From NCBI GenBank assembly GCA_035532295.1, contig DATKRH010000294.1, forward strand, positions 1 through 64,000: a DNA stretch of 64,000 nt, given 5' to 3'. Every line of letters begins with the position of its first letter. Position 1 is the first letter of the stretch. Both the position numbers and the translations under genes were made by a program. Below the pieces are notes generated by a model. The model was not told where the DNA came from. It did not search any database and saw only the letters and a program-made list of their open reading frames with translations. Shown piece by piece: positions 43,780-51,209 of the stretch. Source of the stretch: DASUBV01 sp035532295. Lineage in GTDB: Bacteria > Actinomycetota > Actinomycetes > Streptosporangiales > Streptosporangiaceae.

Positions 43780-45102
43780 ATGCGCTACCGGCTCATGGCG
43801 ACCTACCGAGGGGCGCCCTACGAGGCTGGCATCGGCCCGGCCGACGGCGCGGTGGTGCTGTTCGCCGCGTGTCCGCCACCCGAGGAGCTCGGCTTCGAGC
43901 CGGCCACCGGTCACTGGCGCAAGGAGCTGCTGATTCAGGATGTCCAGGCGGTGTGGCAGTCCAGGCCCGTCGGGACGTTCCGCGGGGACAGCTGCATCGT
44001 CCTGGACGACCTCGGAGACCGGCTGCACATCGGTTACCTGGGTCACGACGCCTACCGAGCCGAGCAGCTCGGCTACTGGCAGGTGGACCGCGGGGTCTTC
44101 GAGCTCGTCGCCGGCCGGGAGGAGGTCACCGACATCGTGGAGGAGCGGACTGACTACCAGCCGGGCGTGACCCCGCAGGCCAGCCACCCGGCGCTGCCGC
44201 CCCTGGCCGAGCCGGGTTATCCCCAGCCGGCTGGGCAGGCCTCGTCCGGCTATCCGCTCCCGGCCGGGCCGCCCGGGCAGCCCCGGATGCCGCCCCTTGA
44301 CGGTGGGGTGGCCCTGCCGCAGTCGGCGGCCGGGCCGCCACTGCCGCTGGAGGCGCAGGCCATGCGGGCCGCGTCGGCTGCCTCGCGCCGCGATCAAGCG
44401 CCTCCCTCCGCCCGGCCGACTCCGCCGGGCGGGCCGGAACCAGTCGGCGGGCCCAGGACGGCCGCTGGACCGGGGCCCGCCACCGGGCCCCAGCCGACCG
44501 CCGGACCAGGACCCGGCTTTGCCAGCTCCCCGGGCGAGCCCGCGCTGTACGCCGCGCCGGTTCCGTCTGCGATGCCCGATTCCGCTGCCGTGCCTGCTCA
44601 GCGGCCCGCGCCGGTTCCGCCCGACGGGTCCTACTCTCCTGATGGGCCTTATTCCGCAGAGGCCTACGCGCCCGGCAGGATGGCTCCGCCCGGCGCGACA
44701 GCACCGGGCACGGTCGCCACGGCGACCGCGGCTGGCGCGCCGACCGCGCCGCTCCCTGGCCCCGAGTCGCCCCGGCGGCGGCGTTCCGCGGGGCGGCGGA
44801 TGGCCACCGAGCGCATTTTCGGCGAGCTCGCCAGCCTGGCGGCCATCCCGGCCGCCTCCTACTCCGTCGGCGAGGAGGTCGACGGCGCCATGTGCCTCCT
44901 GGAGACCGCTGAGGGCTTCGAGGTGTTCAGCTGCGCGGCCGGTGCCCGCCACGAGGTGCGCGTCTTCTCCGACGAGGAGTCGGCCTGCTTCTACCTGTTC
45001 GGCGTCCTGGCGGCAGACGCGGTGCGCACCGGCGGCCTGGTGCCCGGAGCCGGCCGGGTCCCGGCGGTCGCGTCCGTCGCCGGCAGCAGGCTGGACCGGT
45101 AA
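43780..45102 (+). CDS. Unrecognised two-domain protein with Pro-rich linker
   Basis: This 440-residue protein has an N-terminal domain (about 1-120, MRYRLMATYRGAPYEAGIGP to VEERTDYQP), a Pro/Gly/Ala-rich linker of about 220 residues, and a C-terminal domain of about 90 residues (ERIFGELASLAAIPAASYSVG to AADAVRTGG). The C-terminal domain contains two Cys and an acidic patch (FSDEESACFYLFG). It has no signal peptide or helix long enough for the membrane. It is translationally linked to the gene before it. The linker suggests two domains that act at a distance; the function is unknown. Confidence 0.72.
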   Translation: MRYRLMATYRGAPYEAGIGPADGAVVLFAACPPPEELGFEPATGHWRKELLIQDVQAVWQSRPVGTFRGDSCIVLDDLGDRLHIGYLGHDAYRAEQLGYWQVDRGVFELVAGREEVTDIVEERTDYQPGVTPQASHPALPPLAEPGYPQPAGQASSGYPLPAGPPGQPRMPPLDGGVALPQSAAGPPLPLEAQAMRAASAASRRDQAPPSARPTPPGGPEPVGGPRTAAGPGPATGPQPTAGPGPGFASSPGEPALYAAPVPSAMPDSAAVPAQRPAPVPPDGSYSPDGPYSAEAYAPGRMAPPGATAPGTVATATAAGAPTAPLPGPESPRRRRSAGRRMATERIFGELASLAAIPAASYSVGEEVDGAMCLLETAEGFEVFSCAAGARHEVRVFSDEESACFYLFGVLAADAVRTGGLVPGAGRVPAVASVAGSRLDR

Positions 45103-45190
45103 GGGCTCGGCCGCGCTCCCCCGGCCCGCCGCTGCGGCCATGGCGGCTTAACCCGGCACCCGGAGGGAAGGAAGCCCCGCGAAGGGTCGC

Positions 45191-45227
45191 TGGGATGCGG
45201 GGGATGCGGGGGGTGCGGGGGATGCAG
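45191..45227 (+). repeat. Short gggatgcgg tandem repeats before the sortase gene
   Basis: About four imperfect units of 9-10 bp lie 38-74 bp before the sortase start. The 162-bp gap otherwise shows nothing that I can identify. Confidence 0.7.
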
Positions 45228-45264
45228 GGCATCCCGCGCCATGCCGCCAGGCGGAGGCGGTGAC

Positions 45265-45930
45265 ATGGCTGACCGTCGTCGGCGGGGCATCTCCTGGCTC
45301 AACCTGATAGCCGTCGCTCTCATCAGCATCGGAGTGGTCATCGCCTTCGTCGGCCACGACACGCTGCGCTGGGCACCGCCGCCGATCCCACCCGCATGGG
45401 CGGGACGCCGCCCGGCCGAGCCGCCCCGGCACCTGACTAGGGGCCGCGCGACAGGACGACTGTCACCTTCGGCGCCGGTCGGCATCCAGATTCCCGCCAT
45501 CGGCGTCCGCGCGAAGGTCATCGCGCGCGGCCTGGGCCGGGACGGGAGCATCCAGGTGCCGCCGCTCAGGACGCCCTTCGTGGCAAGCTGGTACGACGGC
45601 GGCCCGACTCCGGGCGCCCCCGGCGCGTCGGTCATTCTCGGTCACGTCGACGCGGTCGGCGTGGGACCCGCGATCTTCTACTACCTGGGCAACCTGCGGC
45701 CGGGAGACCGGATTTACATCCGACTCCGCAGCGGCCGGACGGCGATATTCGAGGCGTACTCCGTCGCGCTGTACCGCAAGACCAGGTTCCCGACCGCCAG
45801 CGTGTACGGCTACACAAGCTGGCCGACCCTGCGCCTGGTCACCTGCGGCGGAACCTTCGATCCGCGAACCGGTCATTACCTAGGTAACACGGTGGTGTTC
45901 GCCAGCTACGTCGGCCAGCATGCCGCCTAG
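45265..45930 (+). CDS. Sortase, class F-like
   Basis: The ATG at 45265 lies 7 bases after GGAGG; an earlier in-frame ATG at 45241 precedes that site and is not preferred. The 221-residue protein has one N-terminal membrane helix (about 12-30), a Pro-rich stalk and the sortase barrel. The catalytic residues are His in VILGHVDAVG, Cys in LVTCGG and Arg in DPRTGHYLGN. The last motif order is typical of actinobacterial class F (and E) sortases. Sortases attach surface proteins to the wall, but no canonical LPxTG-type protein is seen in the window. Confidence 0.92.
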   Translation: MADRRRRGISWLNLIAVALISIGVVIAFVGHDTLRWAPPPIPPAWAGRRPAEPPRHLTRGRATGRLSPSAPVGIQIPAIGVRAKVIARGLGRDGSIQVPPLRTPFVASWYDGGPTPGAPGASVILGHVDAVGVGPAIFYYLGNLRPGDRIYIRLRSGRTAIFEAYSVALYRKTRFPTASVYGYTSWPTLRLVTCGGTFDPRTGHYLGNTVVFASYVGQHAA

Positions 45931-46285
45931 CCGAGCTCAACTGCGCGGCGGCCCGGGATCTGCTGGCCGCGGGATGCGCGCCCTACTGGATCCTCGGGCT
46001 ACTGGATACGCGGCGTTTCTATGATCATCGGGCCGCATGGTGACGGGCCGGGTCCTACTCGACACCCGGATTCTTAAACATGACATCAGCACTCTTCATG
46101 AAACTACTATTCAGCGCGCGCAATTTGCAGCATCCTTGACGCTCAAAGTTCCTCGTCCTTAGCTTTGAGGAATATGCAAGGAATTCCCGTGACGCGACCG
46201 CCCTTGGCCAGTAACTAATTTGCCGAGGGCCAGGATTCGCAGGTCACGTGCGCAACGACGCGTGCGGGCGGCAAAAGGAGGTTCG
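45931..46285 (+). other. 355-bp intergenic region, candidate promoter
   Basis: This stretch is richer in A+T than its surroundings and holds no ORF of value. TTGACG at 46136-46141 is followed 18 bp later by TAGCTT (46160-46165), a weak promoter for the peptidoglycan-binding gene. A 7-bp inverted repeat CTCAAAG/CTTTGAG (46142-46148 and 46163-46169) flanks that spacer and could be an operator. I looked for the c-di-AMP (ydaO) riboswitch often found before wall-protein genes and did not find it. Confidence 0.35.
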
Positions 46286-46837
46286 ATGAGATCATTCATG
46301 CGCCGGGCATTCTCGGGGATGCTCGGACTGGTAGCGGTCGCCGCCATGGCAACGCTTGTCGCCGCCGCGCCGGCGGGCGCCGCCACCAGGTCGACGACGG
46401 CACATCCCACCTGGTCGACGGCCCTGAGGTGGCCCGTCGTCCGGCGGGGCGACGTCGGTGAGCGGGTCGTCGCGATCCAGTACCTGCTGCAGAACAAGGG
46501 ATTCGGGGTCCGGGCGGACGGCGTCTACGGGCGCGCCACCACCGCGGCCGTGCGCAGCTTCCAGCGCAGCCGCCACCTGAACCCCAGCGGGATCGTCGGC
46601 GCGTCGACGTGGAACCGGCTTATCGTGACCCTCCGCCTGGGCAGTCGCGGCTCGGCCGTCCGCGCCGTCCAGCACAATCTCAAATTCGCCTACGGCTTCA
46701 GGTTCATGCGGGTAACCGGCTTTTACGGTCACGAGACCTGGCTGGCCGTCATGGCTTTCCAGCGGGGTTCGCATCTCCCCGTCAGCGGGATAGTCGGGCA
46801 CCGGACCTGGAAGACAATCATCGTATTCGAGCGATAG
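46286..46837 (+). CDS. Secreted protein with two peptidoglycan-binding repeats
   Basis: The ATG at 46286 follows AAAAGGAGG. The 183-residue product has a signal peptide (about 1-33, ending AAPAGAA). It then has two PG_binding_1 units, roughly 48-110 (RRGDVGERVVAIQYLL...GVYGRATTAAVRSFQ) and 115-180 (GSRGSAVRAVQHNL...GHETWLAVMAFQ). It has no catalytic domain. Such proteins bind the cell wall and may modulate hydrolases. A perfect 14-bp stem terminator follows the gene. Confidence 0.92.
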   Translation: MRSFMRRAFSGMLGLVAVAAMATLVAAAPAGAATRSTTAHPTWSTALRWPVVRRGDVGERVVAIQYLLQNKGFGVRADGVYGRATTAAVRSFQRSRHLNPSGIVGASTWNRLIVTLRLGSRGSAVRAVQHNLKFAYGFRFMRVTGFYGHETWLAVMAFQRGSHLPVSGIVGHRTWKTIIVFER

Positions 46838-46861
46838 GGCTGAGGTAAGCCCCTCCACCGC

Positions 46862-46894
46862 GGCCAGCCAGCGCCATCGCGGCGCTGGCTGGCC
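46862..46894 (+). terminator. Terminator after the peptidoglycan-binding gene
   Basis: A perfect 14-bp stem (GGCCAGCCAGCGCC with its complement) and a 5-nt loop lie 24 bp after the stop. The remaining bases up to 47158 of the 321-bp gap show nothing else that I can identify. Confidence 0.8.
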
Positions 46895-47158
46895 GGCTGC
46901 CCGGGCCGGCGCCGTGACTCGGCCCCGTTCCTGGCCGCTCGACCTCAGGCACCGGACGTCGGGGCGCGCGAGCGGGCAGGCATTACAGAACCCTTGCGGT
47001 GTTGCCGAAGTTCGCACCGGCGGGATTGCAGGGCAGCTATCGTGCAATTGTCGGCGGGGCTGAAGGTCCCCCGCTCCCCAAGCAGCCCCGCCGGCACACT
47101 CCTTCTCCGGCCGCCTCAGCAGCCGCGCGGCGGCTGCCACGCTCGCAGAAAAGGCATC

Positions 47159-48091
47159 ATGGCCGAGCTGACCGCAGTACCGCTGACTGGCACGCAATAC
47201 GACATCGCCGCCGGGGAGTACCGCGCTACCGTCACCGAGCTCGGCGCGGGCCTGCGGCGGCTGAGCTTCCAGGGCTGCCCCGTCATCAGCGAGTACAGGG
47301 CCGACGAGGCGCCGCCCGCCGGGTCAGGCGAGCTGCTCGTTCCGTGGCCCAACCGCGTCGACCGGGGCCGTTACTCATTCGCGGGCACGACGTATCAGCT
47401 GGACCTGAGCGAGCCGACGGCCGGCAACGCCATCCACGGCGTGACGCGGTGGGGCAACTGGGTGCCGGGCACTCAGGAGGCCAGCCGGGTGGACCTGCAG
47501 TACGTGCTGCACGCCCATCCCGGCTACCCGTTCTGCCTGGAGCTCACGGCCAGCTACCGGCTGGCGGCCGACGACGGCCTCACGGTGTCGGTGACGGCCC
47601 GCAACGCCGGCTCCCGTCCCGCGCCCTACGGGACCGGCTCGCACCCGTACCTGACCGCGGGAGCCCCGCTGATCGACGACTGCGAGCTGCAACTGCCCGC
47701 GTCGCGCTGGCTCGCAGCCGACGACCGCGGTATCCCCGTCGGTGACCCGCAGGACGTCGGCGGGACCCCGTATGACTTCCGCACGGCGCGGGTCATCGGA
47801 GACACCCGCCTCGATCACGCCCTGACCGGGCTGAGCCGGGATCCAGCCGGGCGGGCCTGGGTCACGCTGACCGGGCCCGGCACCGAGCTCGGCTTCTGGG
47901 CGGGGGCGGGCTATCACTGGCTGCAGGTGTTCAGCGGTGACACGCTGGGGGCCAGCCGTCGTCGGCGGGCAGTGGCGATCGAGCCGATGACCTGCCCGCC
48001 GAACGCCTTCGTGACCGGCACTGACGTGCTGACGCTGGCGCCCGGCGACAGCGTGACGCACAGCTGGGGAATCCAGGCTCGTCACTCTTGA
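47159..48091 (+). CDS. Aldose 1-epimerase family protein
   Basis: The ATG at 47159 follows AGAAAAGG. The 310-residue galactose-mutarotase-like beta protein contains LLVPWPNRVDRGRYSFAG, NAIHGVTRW with a likely catalytic His, and GTGSHPYL with a second His, plus a Glu in AIEPMTCPPNAF. It interconverts anomers of a hexose or hexose phosphate; the sugar is unknown. It overlaps the convergent MocA-like gene by 10 bp at the 3' ends. Confidence 0.9.
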   Translation: MAELTAVPLTGTQYDIAAGEYRATVTELGAGLRRLSFQGCPVISEYRADEAPPAGSGELLVPWPNRVDRGRYSFAGTTYQLDLSEPTAGNAIHGVTRWGNWVPGTQEASRVDLQYVLHAHPGYPFCLELTASYRLAADDGLTVSVTARNAGSRPAPYGTGSHPYLTAGAPLIDDCELQLPASRWLAADDRGIPVGDPQDVGGTPYDFRTARVIGDTRLDHALTGLSRDPAGRAWVTLTGPGTELGFWAGAGYHWLQVFSGDTLGASRRRRAVAIEPMTCPPNAFVTGTDVLTLAPGDSVTHSWGIQARHS

Positions 48092-48687
48092 GCCGGGAGG
48101 GGCCCCTCCGCGGCCAGCAGGCCGGCGATGCGATCCAGGTCGGCGCGGGTATCGATATCGTCCGGCCTGCCGGTGTCGCCGCATTCGACCAGCGTGATGA
48201 GGTCGGGATGGGCGCGCAGGAACTGCCGGGCGCCGGCGTCTCCGGCCGCGAGCGCGACGACCTCGGCCCAGTACTCCCGGCCCAGCAGCACCGGGTTGCG
48301 CGGCTGCCCCGCGTAGGCGGCTACCGCGACGCTCGCCCCGGCCGCGTGCGCGGCGATCAGCCGGCGAACCGACTGCGCGCCGACCAGTGGCTGGTCCACC
48401 AGCGCGACGACCGCGGCGGAGCACTCGTCAGGCACCGTTTCCAGGCCGACGGCCAGCGACGAGCCCATGCCCGTGAACCAGCGCGGGTTGTGCACGGTGA
48501 GCACGCCGGGCAGGTCGACGGCGGTGGCCCCGATCACCACGATGACCGGCGCGGCACCGCCCGCGCGCAGCAGTTCGACGCCGCGGTCGGCTAGCGGCCG
48601 CCCGCCGACATCGATCAGGGCCTTGGGCCGGCCGAGCCTGCTGCCCGCTCCCGCGGCAAGCAGGACCCCGGCGACGTGAGCTGCCAT
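48082..48687 (-). CDS. MocA/MobA-like nucleotidyltransferase
   Basis: This 201-residue protein has the nucleotidyltransferase loop VLLAAGAGSRLGRPKALIDVGG and the metal-binding VVALVDQP, and ends near GDTGRPDDIDTRADL (typical DIDTxxD). It resembles MocA, which makes molybdopterin cytosine dinucleotide, the cofactor form of xanthine dehydrogenase-type enzymes. The adjacent xdhC-like gene on the same strand supports this. No molybdenum enzyme is encoded in the window. Confidence 0.85.
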   Translation of the reverse strand: MAAHVAGVLLAAGAGSRLGRPKALIDVGGRPLADRGVELLRAGGAAPVIVVIGATAVDLPGVLTVHNPRWFTGMGSSLAVGLETVPDECSAAVVALVDQPLVGAQSVRRLIAAHAAGASVAVAAYAGQPRNPVLLGREYWAEVVALAAGDAGARQFLRAHPDLITLVECGDTGRPDDIDTRADLDRIAGLLAAEGPLPAQE

Positions 48688-48716
48688 CCGCCCAGCCTAC
48701 GAAGGTGACCGCGGGC

Positions 48717-49850
48717 TCAGCGGGCCAGTCCCTCGGAGAGCCGCTCGTGATGGATCCGGCCGGAAGTCGTCGTCAGCGGCTGCCCGGAGCCGCCCCAGCG
48801 CAGCTGGATCAGCTCGGCCGCGATCGCCACGGCCGTCTCCTCCGGCGTGCGGGCCCCGAGGTCAAGCCCGATCGGCGAGCGGAGCCGCGCCAGCTCGTCG
48901 TCGGTCATGCCCGCCTCGCGCAGCCGGGCCAGCCGGTCCTCGTGCGTCCGCCTGCTGCCCATCGCCCCGATATAGGCGGCCGGGCGGCGCAGCGCGACCT
49001 CGAGCAGCGGGACATCGAACTTGGGATCGTGAGTCAGGACGCAGATGACCGTCCGGGAATCGGTGCTGACCCCTTCCAGGTACCGGTGCGGCCAGTCGGT
49101 CACCACCTCATCGGCGTCGGGGAACCGTGACGCCGTCGCGAATACCGGCCGGGCGTCGCACACCGTCACGCGATAGCCGAGGAACTTCCCGGCCCTGGCT
49201 ACCGCGGCGGCGAAGTCGATCGCGCCGAAGACCAGCATCTGCGGCGGCGGCGTGAAGGACTGGACGAATACCGACAGCTCGTCGCGCCGCCGCTCCCCGT
49301 CGGGGCCATACTGCCGGACCCCGGTCAGCCCCTGCGCCAGCATCCCGCGGGCGTCGTCATCGACCGCCTGGTCCAGCCGGTCACCGGAACCCAGCGATCC
49401 GGCGGAGTCCCGCTCGCCGTCACTCCAGATCAGCCGCCTGGCACCGACCTGGCCCGGTCCGGCGATCACGGTCGCGATCGCGACTGGCGTCCCCGCGTTC
49501 ACCGCCGCGACGATCTCCCCGAGGTCGGGGAAGGACGCCCGGCTGACCGGCTCGACAAAGATATCGATGATCCCGCCGCAGGTCAGGCCGGCCGAGAAGG
49601 CGGTGTCGTCGCTGATCCCGTAGCGTTGCAGGACTGCCTGCCCGCTCGCCCTGACCTCGCCCGCCAGCTCGTAAACGGCGCCCTCGACGCAGCCGCCCGA
49701 CACACTGCCCACTACCTCGCCAGCAGGAGAGACCGCCATGGCCGCGCCCGGCTCCCGCGGCGCGCTACTGAACGTGCGCACCACCGTCGCCAGGCCGAAA
49801 GGCTCGTCGGCGTCCCACCACTTGGAGATCATGTCCAGAATATCGCGCAC
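48717..49850 (-). CDS. XdhC/CoxI-family molybdoenzyme maturation factor
   Basis: The 377-residue protein has an N-terminal XdhC_CoxI domain (FSSAPREPGAAMAVS, GSVSGGCVEGAVYE) and a C-terminal Rossmann domain (LVFGAIDFAAAVARAGKFLG). The ending EELARLRSPIGLDLGARTPEETAVAI-type region reads DDELARLRSPIGLDLGART. XdhC proteins bind molybdopterin and deliver it after sulfuration to xanthine dehydrogenase-like enzymes. It shares strand and neighbourhood with the MocA-like gene. It is divergent from fbpA across the iron boxes. Confidence 0.9.
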   Translation of the reverse strand: MRDILDMISKWWDADEPFGLATVVRTFSSAPREPGAAMAVSPAGEVVGSVSGGCVEGAVYELAGEVRASGQAVLQRYGISDDTAFSAGLTCGGIIDIFVEPVSRASFPDLGEIVAAVNAGTPVAIATVIAGPGQVGARRLIWSDGERDSAGSLGSGDRLDQAVDDDARGMLAQGLTGVRQYGPDGERRRDELSVFVQSFTPPPQMLVFGAIDFAAAVARAGKFLGYRVTVCDARPVFATASRFPDADEVVTDWPHRYLEGVSTDSRTVICVLTHDPKFDVPLLEVALRRPAAYIGAMGSRRTHEDRLARLREAGMTDDELARLRSPIGLDLGARTPEETAVAIAAELIQLRWGGSGQPLTTTSGRIHHERLSEGLAR

Positions 49851-49989
49851 TACCCGATCACCTCAGAGTTGGGCGGGACCCGTGTTAGGCCGGGTCTGTG
49901 CAGCTAGCGTACGTGGCCGGGCCGCACACTGCATGTGCGCGAGCTGCCGGGGCCGCCCGGGCCCGGGCCGGTAGCCGGCGCCCAGGTTG

Positions 49990-50003
49990 TTAGGTTAGCC
50001 TAA
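49990..50003. promoter_or_regulatory. Iron box 1 (IdeR/DmdR type)
   Basis: TTAGGTTAGCCTAA is a near-palindrome matching the core of the actinobacterial IdeR/DtxR box (TTAGGTTAGGCTAACCTAA). It is about 88 bp before fbpA. Confidence 0.8.
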
Positions 50004-50014
50004 ACAACACAATA

Positions 50015-50028
50015 TTAGGTAAGCCTAA
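50015..50028. promoter_or_regulatory. Iron box 2 (IdeR/DmdR type)
   Basis: TTAGGTAAGCCTAA repeats the same motif 25 bp after the first box, about 63 bp before fbpA. Two boxes argue for iron-dependent repression of the transporter operon. Confidence 0.8.
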
Positions 50029-50090
50029 GCTATCCTCATCTCCGCGGCCGCCACCAGGAAAATCAGTACGATCTGCCCGGGGGCAGCATC

Positions 50091-51209
50091 ATGAAGCAGG
50101 GAGCCATGCGGCACGGACTCACCAGGCGCGCGATCACCAGGCACGGGTTCACCAGGCACGGGTTCACCAGGCACGGGGCGGGCCCCATCGCCGCGGCCCT
50201 GCTGGCCTGTGCCGCGCTGGCGGCCTGCGGCGCCGCTGGCTCGCCCGGCTCGGCGACGCTCACGCTCTACAGCGGCCAGCACGTGCAGACCGCGCAGAAC
50301 CTGATCGCCGCGTTTGAGCGGCAGACCGGGATCAAGGTGGCGCTGCGCAGCGACGACGAGGACACGCTGGCCAACCAGATCGCCACCGAGGGGGCGAACT
50401 CGCCGGCCGACCTGCTGTACACCGAGAACACCCCGCCGCTGGAGAGCCTGGCGGCCAAGGGCCTGCTCGCGCCGGTCAGCAAGGCCACCTTGAGCCACAC
50501 CCCCAGCCAGTACAACTCACCCGTCGGCGACTGGGTGGGCATATCGGCGCGCACCAGCCTCATCGTGTATAACCCGAGCCTCATCTCGGCCAGCCAGCTG
50601 CCGACCAGGATCAGCCAGTTCGCAGCGCCCAGGTACAAGGGCAAGCTCGCGATCGCGCCGCAGGAGACCGACTTCCAGCCCATCGTGACGGCCTACGACC
50701 AGGCCTACGGCAAGGCCGCCACGCTCAGCTGGCTCGGCGCCATCAAGTCGAACGCCGCCGGGCACGTCTACTCCAACAGCGAGACGGTCGTATCGCAGGT
50801 CAACCGGGGAGCCATTGCCTTCGCCGTCGTCAATCAGTACTACTGGTACCGGATGCGCGCCGAGATCGGAGCCGAACGCATGAAAGCGCAGATCACCCAC
50901 CTGGCTCCGCGCGATCCTGGCTATGTCATCGATGTCTCCGGAGCGGCCGTGCTCAAGTCGAGCAAGCACCAGGCGCAGGCGCAGCGGTTCCTGGCCTTCC
51001 TGGTCAGCAAGAAGGGCCAGGACATCATCGCCCACCCCGGCACCGGCCCCGGCGAGTCGATCAGCTTCGAGTATCCCCTGGCCTCGGGCGTTACCACCCT
51101 GGCCCCGGAGACCCCATTCAGCCAGCTCCAGCCCTACCCGATCACCATGGGTCAGCTGGGCACCGGCACCACGGCGATCGACCTGATGCGCCAGGCCGGC
51201 CTGCTGTGA
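50091..51209 (+). CDS. fbpA: Ferric iron ABC transporter, substrate-binding lipoprotein
   Basis: The 372-residue lipoprotein has a lipobox LAACG (Cys46) after an unusual N-terminus with three FTRHG-type repeats. The mature part has a type II periplasmic-binding fold: LTLYSGQHVQTAQNLIAAFE, SPADLLYTENTPPLE, and two adjacent Tyr (NQYYWYRMR) of the iron-binding site. FbpA-type proteins capture Fe3+. Its stop overlaps the permease start by 4 nt, and two iron boxes lie upstream. Confidence 0.94.
   Translation: MKQGAMRHGLTRRAITRHGFTRHGFTRHGAGPIAAALLACAALAACGAAGSPGSATLTLYSGQHVQTAQNLIAAFERQTGIKVALRSDDEDTLANQIATEGANSPADLLYTENTPPLESLAAKGLLAPVSKATLSHTPSQYNSPVGDWVGISARTSLIVYNPSLISASQLPTRISQFAAPRYKGKLAIAPQETDFQPIVTAYDQAYGKAATLSWLGAIKSNAAGHVYSNSETVVSQVNRGAIAFAVVNQYYWYRMRAEIGAERMKAQITHLAPRDPGYVIDVSGAAVLKSSKHQAQAQRFLAFLVSKKGQDIIAHPGTGPGESISFEYPLASGVTTLAPETPFSQLQPYPITMGQLGTGTTAIDLMRQAGLL
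50133..50177 (+). repeat. 15-bp tandem repeat, three copies, at the 5' end of fbpA
   Basis: Units of ttcaccaggcacggg (first unit atc instead of ttc) encode three xTRHG repeats just before the lipoprotein signal peptide core, which makes the n-region unusually long and basic. Confidence 0.92.

Noticed and set aside
46100..46285. c-di-AMP (ydaO) riboswitch before the peptidoglycan-binding gene
   Set aside because: The gene type suggested it, but the conserved core segments are not present.
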